The notes below the pieces were generated by a model. It did not search any database and had not been told where the DNA came from. It saw only the letters and a list, made by a program, of their open reading frames with translations. Source: JAJDXW01 sp965202895 (lineage in GTDB: Bacteria; Pseudomonadota; Gammaproteobacteria; HK1). Taken from it: DNA of 64,000 bases. Made by a program: the position numbers and the translations under genes. How positions within the stretch are numbered: the first letter of the stretch is position 1; each line of letters begins with the position of its first letter. The stretch is from contig OZ241901.1 in NCBI GenBank assembly GCA_965202895.1, positions 4,650,001 through 4,714,000 on the forward strand, read 5' to 3'. This document shows, in pieces, positions 16,390-24,408 of this stretch.

Positions 16390-16950
16390 ATGGACCCACG
16401 ACGCTCGACGACCCGAGTGCAGGAAGTAGAGAGGGATACCACGTGCCCGCTTTGCGGCGGCGAGGGGGTCACTACCTCGTGGAGGGACCACACGTTCAGC
16501 TATGGGTCCGGGGAGTCCGAGGCAGGGTTGACGGTGAGCGTGCCGGTACGCCGGTGCGGCGCCTGTGAATTCGAATACCTCGATGAATCGGCGGAACGCC
16601 TGAAGCACGATGCGGTCTGCAACCACCTCGGCGTTCTGCCGCCCGGCGACGTCCGGCGCATCCGGGAGGGTCACGGGATGACGCGGGCACGCTTTGCCAA
16701 GGTGACCGGACTCGGCGAGGCTTCGCTGAATCGCTGGGAGAACGGCCTCACCATCCAGACCCACGCGAACGACCGTTACCTCCGCCTCCTGGCGGACCCC
16801 GAAATCATGCAACGGATCGAGGCGCTGAAGGCCCCCCCGCCCGCCGCGAAGCCGACCGTGGTCGTCGCCGGGAACCGATTCCGGGACTTGGAAGTCACGG
16901 CTGCCCTGTTGACGGAACAGGCAGGTTTCCGGTTGTGCAAGGCTGCATGA
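16390..16950 (+). CDS. MqsA-like antitoxin (zinc-binding domain plus HTH)
   Basis: A 186-aa protein. The N-terminal zinc-binding site is CPLCGGEG (about residue 19) paired with CGACEFEYLDE (about residue 57). An XRE-type helix-turn-helix follows (RIREGHGMTRARFAKVTGLGEASLNRWENG, residues 95-124), the arrangement of MqsA/YgiT-family antitoxins. A 60-residue tail follows. GGAGCCGGGAG precedes the ATG. It should neutralise the upstream toxin and autorepress the operon; the third gene starts 4 bp after its stop and is therefore probably under the same control. Confidence 0.82.
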   Translation: MDPRRSTTRVQEVERDTTCPLCGGEGVTTSWRDHTFSYGSGESEAGLTVSVPVRRCGACEFEYLDESAERLKHDAVCNHLGVLPPGDVRRIREGHGMTRARFAKVTGLGEASLNRWENGLTIQTHANDRYLRLLADPEIMQRIEALKAPPPAAKPTVVVAGNRFRDLEVTAALLTEQAGFRLCKAA

Positions 16951-16954
16951 GAAG

Positions 16955-18805
16955 ATGTACGTCACGACGTTCTATTCCTTCAAGGGGGGTGTCGGCCGCA
17001 CGATGGCCCTGGTGAACGCGGCCGTCGCCCTCGCCCTCCGCGGCCGTCGCGTACTCGCCGTCGATTTCGACGTCGAGGCCCCCGGGCTCGACACCTTCGA
17101 CGCGCTTCGGCCGCGTGAAGAGATCCCGGGAGTCATCGACTTCGTCGCGAGCTATCTGGATGCCGGGCAAGCGCCGGACGCCGCCGATTTCATCGGCGAA
17201 TGCCCCGACGTCGGAGAACGGGGCGGCCGCCTGTGGATCATGCCGTCGGGAAAGAACGAGATCTATCCCGCGAATTTCAATCGAATAGATTGGGGAGAGC
17301 TCTACGAAAAACATGACGGGTATCTGCTGCTCGAAGATCTCAAGGAGCAATGGAAACGGATCGTACAACCGGACTACGTCCTGATCGATTCCCGCACCGG
17401 ACACACGGATACAGGTGGAATCTGCACCCGACAGCTTCCCGATTCCGTGGTGGTCCTCTTCTTTCCCAACGAGCAGAACCTGCGGGGCCTGACCGAAGTG
17501 GTACGCGACGTTCGATCCGAGGCCGGCGAACCCCGGAAGAGGCGCATCGATCTCCACTTCGTCATGTCCAACGTCCCGGACCTCGATGACGAAGACCGGA
17601 TACTGGAGAGCAAAATCGCGGCGTTCAAGGACCAACTCGATTTTCTACGGGAACCGATGGTCGTGCATCGATACGACAGCCTTTCTCTCCTGAACCAGAT
17701 AGTCTTCGTGAAAGATCGACCGAGAAGCCGGCTAGCGAACGAATACAACGAGATGGTTCGAGAGATCTCGGCGCGCAACTGGAATGATCGGGACGGCGCA
17801 CTCGAGTATATCCGAAGGGTACGCCGGCGATGGAGGCGAATGGAGGAAGATTCGATACGGACGAGGGAAGACATGCTCGAGAGAATCGAGACGGCCCACC
17901 CGAATGATGGAGAAGTTCTGTTCCGCCTCGCCGAGGTCAGGGAAGCCGATCGCGAACCCGAACACGCTGCACTGTTGATCCACCAGGCAATCGACGCGGG
18001 CTACGAACAACCGGAAGCCTGGCTCAAGCGTGCCGGAAGCAGGGAGGACGGCCAGGACCCGGACGGCGCGAAGGAGGATACCCGGCGCGTACTGGATTCG
18101 GAGGAAGTCACCCCCCCGATGGTGCGAGAGGCGATCCGACTGTCGGAGCGGCTGGGAACCTGCGTACCGGAAGAAATCGTCGAATCAACGGCGGTGCGGT
18201 CGCTGGACCTCGAAGGAAAGTCATGGCTGGCCGGCACGCTCTATCGTTCTCGAAAGGATCTGGTGATCGCGGCATCCTTGTGGGAACAGGTTCTCGGCGC
18301 CGACGAACTGCCGTCCGAAACGCGTAACCGTGCCAGGCATTCTCTCGGACTGTCGTACATGGGTTTGGGCCGATGTTCGGAGGCTGTTGGGATGTTTCGT
18401 GATGATGGACAAGCCCTCGACGAACTGGGCATCGTGGATACATTCAACTACGGGATGGCAACGTGGGGCGTGAACGGGGCGATTGAAGCCGGGACGTTTC
18501 GACGGGTCGTCGAGCTCGAAGGATCGAGACCCGAGGAGGAATCGACACCAAACCATCTCCAGTGCATGGCAGTCGCATACTGGGCGGCTGGCGATAGCGC
18601 CGCCGCGCTCGAACGGCTTGACCGGGCGCAGGAGGCATCGAGCCGCCTCCTCGGCCGAACGGAGTTCAGTTGCTGGCGTTATCTCCAGGTCAATGCGGAG
18701 CTCTTCGGAGCAGACCTCGTCGAGATCCGTGATTTGATCGAAAACGGTGGCGCCCGGATGCCTCGCTTCGTGAGTGGGACCAGTCCGGGGTCGCTCGACC
18801 CATAA
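16955..18805 (+). CDS. KGGVGR-variant ParA/MinD-like ATPase with helical repeat tail
   Basis: A 616-aa protein. The N-terminal deviant Walker A is KGGVGRT (residues 10-16), where ParA/MinD have KGGVGKT, followed by VLAVDFDVEAPGLD (about residue 37) and YVLIDSRTGH (about residue 142). Residues 290-600 are helical with TPR-like pairs (EVLFRLAEVREADREPEHAALLIHQAI and similar). This KGGVGR group is known from multi-gene, often uncharacterised signalling or conflict systems. Being the last gene of the TA operon (4-bp gap) suggests it is protected or controlled by the pair. GC content is below the chromosomal norm. Confidence 0.82.
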   Translation: MYVTTFYSFKGGVGRTMALVNAAVALALRGRRVLAVDFDVEAPGLDTFDALRPREEIPGVIDFVASYLDAGQAPDAADFIGECPDVGERGGRLWIMPSGKNEIYPANFNRIDWGELYEKHDGYLLLEDLKEQWKRIVQPDYVLIDSRTGHTDTGGICTRQLPDSVVVLFFPNEQNLRGLTEVVRDVRSEAGEPRKRRIDLHFVMSNVPDLDDEDRILESKIAAFKDQLDFLREPMVVHRYDSLSLLNQIVFVKDRPRSRLANEYNEMVREISARNWNDRDGALEYIRRVRRRWRRMEEDSIRTREDMLERIETAHPNDGEVLFRLAEVREADREPEHAALLIHQAIDAGYEQPEAWLKRAGSREDGQDPDGAKEDTRRVLDSEEVTPPMVREAIRLSERLGTCVPEEIVESTAVRSLDLEGKSWLAGTLYRSRKDLVIAASLWEQVLGADELPSETRNRARHSLGLSYMGLGRCSEAVGMFRDDGQALDELGIVDTFNYGMATWGVNGAIEAGTFRRVVELEGSRPEEESTPNHLQCMAVAYWAAGDSAAALERLDRAQEASSRLLGRTEFSCWRYLQVNAELFGADLVEIRDLIENGGARMPRFVSGTSPGSLDP

Positions 18806-19017
18806 ACCGAAGCCGGGATGAACGGACTCGAATCGGGACCGTTGCGACGGAATTGCGAAGACATGCGCCTGTCTCGAGATCATTATTCGAGGCCACAGGC
18901 CATCGAGGTATGCTCATGGTTCGTTGATTCTCGATGGAATCGAACTTCCGCCTCGTCGCACGGATGCTCATGAACCCCCTCGCCTCCTTTCGTACAGCCC
19001 GCGCAACGCCGCGGCTC

Positions 19018-20676
19018 TCAGCCCCCCGGCTCCGGCGCCGCGGCCGGCGGCGGCTCGAGGCCGAGAAGCGCCTTCGCGGCCTCCCGCGCCCCGTCGATGT
19101 CTTCGACGATCCGTTCCCGCGGCACCCCCCCCATCACGTCCAGGGAGGCGATGGTGTCCGCGACGTCGCCGGAGAGCCCCATCACGATCGCCGGGGTCTG
19201 TTCCTCCGCCGCGACCTCGATGAGCTGCTTGACGAGCATGGCCGCGCTGTCGTCGATGTAGGCGGCCCCCGAGAAATCGAAGACGACCAGCTCGTGGTCC
19301 TTGAGGTCCATGCTGATCGTCCTGACCAGCCGCCTCGACGAGGTGACGGTGAGGCTCCCCCGGAGCGACACCATCCCGACCTGGGCCGAGAACGGGTCCG
19401 CCCCCTCGACCTCCTCCCCGTCGTACAGGAACATCTGGTCGAGGAGCGGCGCGGAGACCACGCTGTCGTGCTCCGACTCCTCGAGCCGTCCCGAGCGGGC
19501 GAGGCCCGAGATCACCAGCCCGGCCGCCACCGCGACGATGAGGTCGACGAACACCGCGAGGATCAGGGTCGTCAGCATGACCACGAGGTGGTCGCGCCGG
19601 ATCCGGTGCAGCCGGGTGAGGAGGGACCAGTCGACCAGGTCCCAGCCGACCTTGAGCAGGACGGCGGCGAGGGCGGCGAGCGGGATCGACCCGACGTACT
19701 GCCCGAGCCCCAGCAGGAGCGCGAGCAGGAACAGCGAGAACGTGACACCCGCCGCCCGGGTCGTCCCGCCGGCGCGGATGTTCGGCACCGTATACACCGG
19801 GGTCCCGCCGCCGGGGAGCCCTCCGACGAGCCCCGTGGCCATGTTGCCGACGCCCTGGCCGACGAGCTCCCGATCCGGATCGTGGCTCGTTCGGGTGAGC
19901 GAGTCGGCCACCAGGCAGGTGAGGAGGCTGACCACGGAGCCGATGAGGGCGAGGATGAGGGCGGGCTCGACGGCCCGGGCGAGGAAGTCGAGGGAAGGCA
20001 TCTCGAGCTGCAACGCCGGCAGGCCGCTCGGTATCGGCCCCACGACCGGCACGTCGTTCAGCCACAGGACGCCGAGGAGCGTGCCCGGGACGAGGCCCAC
20101 GAGCGGGCCGGGCACGTACCTGGCGAGCCGGCGAGGCCAGAAGACGGTGACGGCGAGGGTGACACACCCGATCACGACCGCGCTCCAGTCGATCCGGTCC
20201 ACCGCCTCCGGCAGCGCGCGGATCATGCCCACCGCGCCGCCGGGCACGGGGGCCGAGCCGAGGAAGGGCAGGACCTGGATCGCCATGACGAGCACGCCGA
20301 TGCCGGACATGAAGCCCGAGACGACCACGTAAGGGGTGTAGGCGACGAAACGGCCGAGCTTCAGCGCGCCGAGGAGGGCCTGCAGCAGGCCGCCGAGGAC
20401 GATCACCGCCAACGCCTCGGCGAGGGTGTCCGCGTAGGTCGCGATGACGACCGCCACCACGATCGCCATCGGCGCCGTCGGGCCGGAGATCTGGGTCGCC
20501 GTTCCCCCGAAGAGCGCCGCGAAGAAGCCGAGCGCGATCGCGCCGTAGAGGCCGGCCGCCGCCCCCATGCCGGACGCCACCCCGTAGGCGAGCGCGAGCG
20601 GCAGCGCCACGAACGCGGCGGTCACCCCGCCGAGCACGTCTCCACGCAGCTTCGGGAGGTCGTAGCTCATCGACAT
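19018..20676 (-). CDS. SulP-family anion permease with STAS domain
   Basis: A 552-aa inner-membrane transporter. Ten or more hydrophobic helices (residues 10-400) include the SulP signature region SGPTAPMAIVVA near residue 65. A C-terminal STAS domain (about residues 440-540) includes VVFDFSGAAYIDDSAA, with the DDSA loop corresponding to the DSSG phosphorylation loop of anti-sigma antagonists. Substrates in this family are sulfate, bicarbonate or dicarboxylates. The start at 20676 overlaps the end of the upstream S24-like gene by 10 bp, indicating a two-gene operon. Confidence 0.88.
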   Translation of the reverse strand: MSMSYDLPKLRGDVLGGVTAAFVALPLALAYGVASGMGAAAGLYGAIALGFFAALFGGTATQISGPTAPMAIVVAVVIATYADTLAEALAVIVLGGLLQALLGALKLGRFVAYTPYVVVSGFMSGIGVLVMAIQVLPFLGSAPVPGGAVGMIRALPEAVDRIDWSAVVIGCVTLAVTVFWPRRLARYVPGPLVGLVPGTLLGVLWLNDVPVVGPIPSGLPALQLEMPSLDFLARAVEPALILALIGSVVSLLTCLVADSLTRTSHDPDRELVGQGVGNMATGLVGGLPGGGTPVYTVPNIRAGGTTRAAGVTFSLFLLALLLGLGQYVGSIPLAALAAVLLKVGWDLVDWSLLTRLHRIRRDHLVVMLTTLILAVFVDLIVAVAAGLVISGLARSGRLEESEHDSVVSAPLLDQMFLYDGEEVEGADPFSAQVGMVSLRGSLTVTSSRRLVRTISMDLKDHELVVFDFSGAAYIDDSAAMLVKQLIEVAAEEQTPAIVMGLSGDVADTIASLDVMGGVPRERIVEDIDGAREAAKALLGLEPPPAAAPEPGG

Positions 20677-21098
20677 GAGCCGCCCCGGTCCGCTGCCGCC
20701 CGGCCGGCCGGGCCGGCGGAGCGCTCGGGGTGGTCGGAGCGCTCTGGCCAGGCGCGAGCGGAAGCGCCCGCGGCGGCCTTTGCGCGGGGAAGCCGCACCC
20801 CGATCACCACCCCTCGAACCGCATGGCCTCGGCCGTCCCCCGCCACGGGGTCCGTCGGCCCCGCGGGAGCCGCGGACCGGATGCGGCCGGCCTCGTCCGC
20901 CGGCGACGGCGCCCCCGCCGCCAGCCGATGCCGCCGCAACCGGACCTCTCCTTCGTGCTCCACGAGCACGAAGCAGCCGTCCTCGGGCGGCTCGCCCGGG
21001 TCCACGACCACCACCGCGCCGGCCGGGAGGTCCGGGGCCATCGAATCGTCGAGCACCCGCAACGCGAAGGGCTCGAGGGACACGCACGCCGACGTCAT
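20667..21098 (-). CDS. Stand-alone S24/LexA-like domain protein
   Basis: A 143-aa protein with the LexA/UmuD-type fold opening: LRVLDDSMAPDLPAGAVVVVDPGEPPEDG, with the DDSM serine near residue 19. No N-terminal DNA-binding domain is present with this start. The usual catalytic Lys (VKR motif) is replaced in RLRRH, so autocleavage is unlikely. Start 21098 is chosen for the GGAAGA ribosome site 7 bp upstream; 21122 and 21152 are alternatives. It overlaps sulP by 10 bp. Its role with the permease is unknown. The C-terminal third is Ala/Arg-rich. Confidence 0.62.
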   Translation of the reverse strand: MTSACVSLEPFALRVLDDSMAPDLPAGAVVVVDPGEPPEDGCFVLVEHEGEVRLRRHRLAAGAPSPADEAGRIRSAAPAGPTDPVAGDGRGHAVRGVVIGVRLPRAKAAAGASARAWPERSDHPERSAGPAGRAAADRGGSCR

Positions 21099-21194
21099 CG
21101 ATTCATCTTCCGCTCGATTCATCTCCCGTCCGGGCAGGTAGAATAGCGTCATTCGTGGCCGGTCGCGCCTCGCCATCACCGCGGATCCCGATCC

Positions 21195-21716
21195 TTGCTC
21201 GCGATCGCCAGACCCTTCGTCGCAATGTGCCTGCTGCGTCTCGGGCCGCAGGACCTTCCCGCCTCGCCGTTCCTGCTCGGCATCGCGCTCGTGGCCCACG
21301 TGGGGCTCGGCACCCTGGTCACCGCGCTCCACTACCCGTTCCCCACCGCGTTCGCGGTCAGCGTGACGGCGACCCTGCTCATCGGCATCCTCGCCTTCGT
21401 TCTCCTGTCGGCGCGCGGCCTCACCGAACGTTTCTTCCAGACCTGGGCCGCCTTCGCGGGAACGGGAGCGGTGCTCGAGGCGGTCTCCCTGCCCCTCGTG
21501 GTGTTGCTGGGGACGAACGAGCCGGCGGGCGCCGCGTCCGCGGCCGGGGTGCTCCTCGCCATCGCGTGGCTCGCCCTCCTCGTCTGGATCTGGGTGGTGG
21601 GCGGCCACATCCTGCGCCACGCGCTGTCCGTGCGCCTCACCGCCGGGATCGGGATCTCGATGGCGTTGTTCTGGTTCTCCACCCTCGTCATCCACCAGCT
21701 GTTCGGAAACCCCTGA
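21195..21716 (+). CDS. Hypothetical membrane protein (Yip1-like appearance)
   Basis: A 173-aa protein with about five predicted membrane helices and almost no charged residues between them: a short N-terminal amphipathic start, then helices near residues 30-50, 55-75, 85-110, 118-140 and 148-168. The pattern is like small Yip1-type membrane proteins, but I see no diagnostic motif. It lies 23 bp before mpl and is probably cotranscribed with it. The 96 bp between it and the divergent S24-like gene must hold both promoters. Confidence 0.65.
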   Translation: MLAIARPFVAMCLLRLGPQDLPASPFLLGIALVAHVGLGTLVTALHYPFPTAFAVSVTATLLIGILAFVLLSARGLTERFFQTWAAFAGTGAVLEAVSLPLVVLLGTNEPAGAASAAGVLLAIAWLALLVWIWVVGGHILRHALSVRLTAGIGISMALFWFSTLVIHQLFGNP

Positions 21717-21739
21717 GCGGCCCCGCCGCCGCCGGATCC

Positions 21740-23182
21740 ATGCGCATCCACGTCCTCGGGATCGGCGGAACCTTCATGGCCGCCCTCGCGTGCATCGCGC
21801 GCGAGATCGGGCACGAGGTGGAAGGGTCGGACCGCGGCCTCTACCCGCCCATGAGCACGGTGCTGGAGCGGGCGGGCATCCCGGTGCGGGAGGGATACCG
21901 GGCGGAGCACCTCGAGCCCGCGCCGGACCGGGTCGTCGTCGGGAACGCCATGACGCGCGGCAACCCGGCCGTCGAGCACATGCTGGACGCCGGGCTCGAC
22001 TACGAGTCCGGGCCGGCGTGGCTCGCCCGCCACGCCCTCCTCGGCCGCCACGTGATCGCGGTCGCGGGTACCCACGGCAAGACCACCGTATCGAGCCTCG
22101 TCGCCTGGATCCTGGAGCGCACGGGGCGGCGCCCCGGCTGGCTCATCGGGGGCGTGGCGCCGGACCTCGGCGTCCCGGGCCGGATCGGCTCCGGCCCGCA
22201 CTTCGTCATCGAGGCGGACGAGTACGACACCGCGTTCTTCGACAAGCGTTCGAAGTTCGTCCACTACCGGCCGCGCACCCTCGTCATCAACAACCTCGAG
22301 TACGACCACGCGGACGTCTTCGACGACCTCGCGGCCATCGAACGGCAGTTCCACCATCTCGTGCGTACCGTTCCCGCGAGCGGCTGCATCGTGGCGGGCG
22401 GGCCGGAGGTGGAGCGGGTGCTCGCGATGGGATGCTGGACGGAGGTGGTCCGGCTCGGATGGGGCGGCGCGGGCGGCCACGGCGACCGCGACGGCGGCGA
22501 CGGCGACGGCGGCGACGACGCTGCTGGCGACGGTGGGGACGGCGCCGGCTGGCTCTCGGCCCGCGCGCTCGAGCCGGACGGATCCCGCTTCGAGGTCCGC
22601 ACTACCGGGAAGGGGGGCGAGCGGCGCATCGAGGTCGGGTGGAAGCTCGCCGGCGAGCACAACGTGCGCAACGCGGCGGCCGCCCTCGCGGCCGCCCGCT
22701 CGGCCGGCGTGGACCCCGAGGAGGGGGCGGCGGCCCTCCGCGACTTCGGCGGCATCGAACGGCGTCTCCAGACCGTCGGGGTCACGGGCGGGATCACGGT
22801 CTACGACGACTTCGCGCACCACCCGACCGCAATCCGCGCGACCATCGCGGCGCTCCGCGCGCGGACGGGGGGCTCGGCCCGGGTCGTGGCGGTGATCGAG
22901 CCGCGTTCCAACACCATGCGCCGCGGCGTCCACCGCGACACCCTCGGGCCGAGCCTCGCCGCCGCCGACGAGGCGCTCGCGCTCGACCCGGGGGGGCTCG
23001 ACTGGTCCCTCGCGGACGCCCTCGGCCCGCACGCGAAGGTCCGCTCCGACGTAGAATCCCTCATCGGCGAGATCGCCTGCCTCGTCCGGCCCGGAGACCA
23101 CGTGCTGGTGATGAGCAACGGCAGCTTCGACGGCCTGCACCGGCGGCTCCTCGCCCGCCTCTCCGGCGAGGACGGGCGGTGA
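21740..23182 (+). CDS. mpl: UDP-MurNAc:L-Ala-gamma-D-Glu-mDAP ligase
   Basis: A 480-aa Mur-ligase-fold enzyme of murein recycling. It joins UDP-N-acetylmuramate to the tripeptide recovered from old peptidoglycan. Evidence includes an N-terminal IHVLGIGGTFMA Rossmann start, the ATP site GTHGKTT near residue 113, the central VIEADEYDTAFFDKRSKF block characteristic of Mpl, and the C-terminal YDDFAHHPTAI motif. An unusual Gly/Asp-rich insertion (about residues 242-270) interrupts the central domain. The organism therefore uses meso-diaminopimelate, as Gram-negatives do. Confidence 0.92.
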   Translation: MRIHVLGIGGTFMAALACIAREIGHEVEGSDRGLYPPMSTVLERAGIPVREGYRAEHLEPAPDRVVVGNAMTRGNPAVEHMLDAGLDYESGPAWLARHALLGRHVIAVAGTHGKTTVSSLVAWILERTGRRPGWLIGGVAPDLGVPGRIGSGPHFVIEADEYDTAFFDKRSKFVHYRPRTLVINNLEYDHADVFDDLAAIERQFHHLVRTVPASGCIVAGGPEVERVLAMGCWTEVVRLGWGGAGGHGDRDGGDGDGGDDAAGDGGDGAGWLSARALEPDGSRFEVRTTGKGGERRIEVGWKLAGEHNVRNAAAALAAARSAGVDPEEGAAALRDFGGIERRLQTVGVTGGITVYDDFAHHPTAIRATIAALRARTGGSARVVAVIEPRSNTMRRGVHRDTLGPSLAAADEALALDPGGLDWSLADALGPHAKVRSDVESLIGEIACLVRPGDHVLVMSNGSFDGLHRRLLARLSGEDGR

Positions 23183-23268
23183 GCCCGGCCAGGGCCAGGG
23201 CCGGCGCCGAAGCCGGGGCTGGGGCTGGGGCCGGGGCCGGGGCCGGGGCGAGAGCCGGGCCGTGAGCC
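23183..23268. repeat. GGGGCY-type simple repeat between mpl and ubiX
   Basis: About 85 bp built from near-tandem GGGGCT/GGGGCC hexamers, ending inside the first codons of ubiX. It could be length-variable and alter ubiX translation, because the GTG start lies at its edge. Confidence 0.6.
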
Positions 23269-23906
23269 GGGGCGGGAGCCAACCCCGGAACCGGACCCGG
23301 GACGCGGTCCTCGTCGCGATGACCGGCGCCTCGGGGGCGGCCTACGGGCTGCGGCTCATCGACGTGCTGCTGCACTCGGAGCGCGCCGTGCAGGTGGTGC
23401 TGAGCGGGCCGGGCCGCACGGTGGTCAACACCGAGACGCCGCTTCGTCTCGGCAAGAGCCCGGCCGAGATCCGCAAGGCGCTGCTGGCCCACCTCGGCCG
23501 CGACGACGCCCCCCTCCGGGTATTCGGCGCCGACGACTGGTTCGCGCCGCCCGCGAGCGGGTCCAACCCGCCCGCCGCGGTCGTGGTCTGCCCGTGCACG
23601 ACCGGCACCCTCGGGGCGGTCGCGGCGGGGACGAGCCGGAACCTCATCGAGCGGGCCGCCGACGTCGCCCTCAAGGAGGGGCGGCAGCTCGTCCTCGTGG
23701 TCCGGGAGACGCCGCTCTCCGCGGTGCACCTCGAGAACATGCTCCGGCTGGCCCGCGCCGGGGCCGTCATCCTCCCCGCGAACCCCGGCTTCTACCACCG
23801 TCCGGGATCGGTTTCCGACCTGGTGGACTTCGTTGTTGCCCGGGTCCTCGACCGGATCGGGGTGGAGCACGACCTCGGGCCCCGGTGGGCCTCCGAGCGG
23901 GAGTAG
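23262..23906 (+). CDS. ubiX: Flavin prenyltransferase UbiX
   Basis: A 214-aa enzyme that prenylates FMN to make the cofactor of UbiD decarboxylases (ubiquinone synthesis). Family motifs are VAMTGASGAAYG at residues 18-29, VVCPCTTGTLGAVAAGTSRNLIERAADV near residue 110 and the LVVRETPLSAVHLENM block near residue 148. The GTG start at 23262 keeps the first beta strand; the next ATG (23319) would cut into it. The GC-rich simple repeat immediately upstream obscures the ribosome site. No ubiD is in the window. Confidence 0.92.
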   Translation: MSRGGSQPRNRTRDAVLVAMTGASGAAYGLRLIDVLLHSERAVQVVLSGPGRTVVNTETPLRLGKSPAEIRKALLAHLGRDDAPLRVFGADDWFAPPASGSNPPAAVVVCPCTTGTLGAVAAGTSRNLIERAADVALKEGRQLVLVVRETPLSAVHLENMLRLARAGAVILPANPGFYHRPGSVSDLVDFVVARVLDRIGVEHDLGPRWASERE

Positions 23907-23989
23907 GAGACCCCCGGCCCGACCCCATCCATCCGTCCCGCCCGGCCCCCCGCCGCGAGACCGGGGCCGGATCGTCCGCCGCCTCCGCC

Positions 23990-24338
23990 GCGCGGCGTAG
24001 CCCGCATACCGGGTTCCCGCGTCGGGGAGGAGCCTCGTGCGGGCGGTGGACGAGATGCCGTCCGCGCACACCAGCACGTCGAGGGTGCGGGACGAGCCGT
24101 CGGCGAAGCGGACGAGCACCCGGTGCTCGTCCTGCTCGAAGTCGGCGACCTCCGAATCGAGGTGGTGGCGCCCGTCGCCGAAAGCCCCCATGAGGCCCCG
24201 GTACACCGTGGTCCACGACGAGAAGCGGTAGTTCATGCGCTCCCGGTAGACCAGCTCCCCGCTCGTGGAGAGGAACTGGAGCCACGGGAGCTCGATCTCG
24301 ACCAGGCTCGCATCGAGCTCGCTCGACTCCTCGAATTA
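23990..24338 (-). pseudogene. Fragment of an FAD-dependent aromatic-ring-type monooxygenase
   Basis: A minus-strand frame opening after a TAA at 24338 encodes the middle of a PHBH-fold flavin monooxygenase (ELPWLQFLSTSGELVY, then MNYRFSSWTTVYRGLM and LVCADGISSTARTRLLPDAGTRYAGY). The N-terminal FAD-binding GxGxxG part and everything after the GYxAWRG-type strand are missing, so it is a relic of about 110 codons. It resembles 2,6-dihydroxypyridine hydroxylase-like enzymes in the segment seen. It fills most of the gap between ubiX and the DMGDH-like gene. Confidence 0.7.
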
Positions 24339-24408
24339 GTGGGTGGTCGAGGGATGAGTGGCGATGCCGGGGTCCCGCGTCCCGGTTCCGGCCGGCGGCG
24401 CCCGGGCT

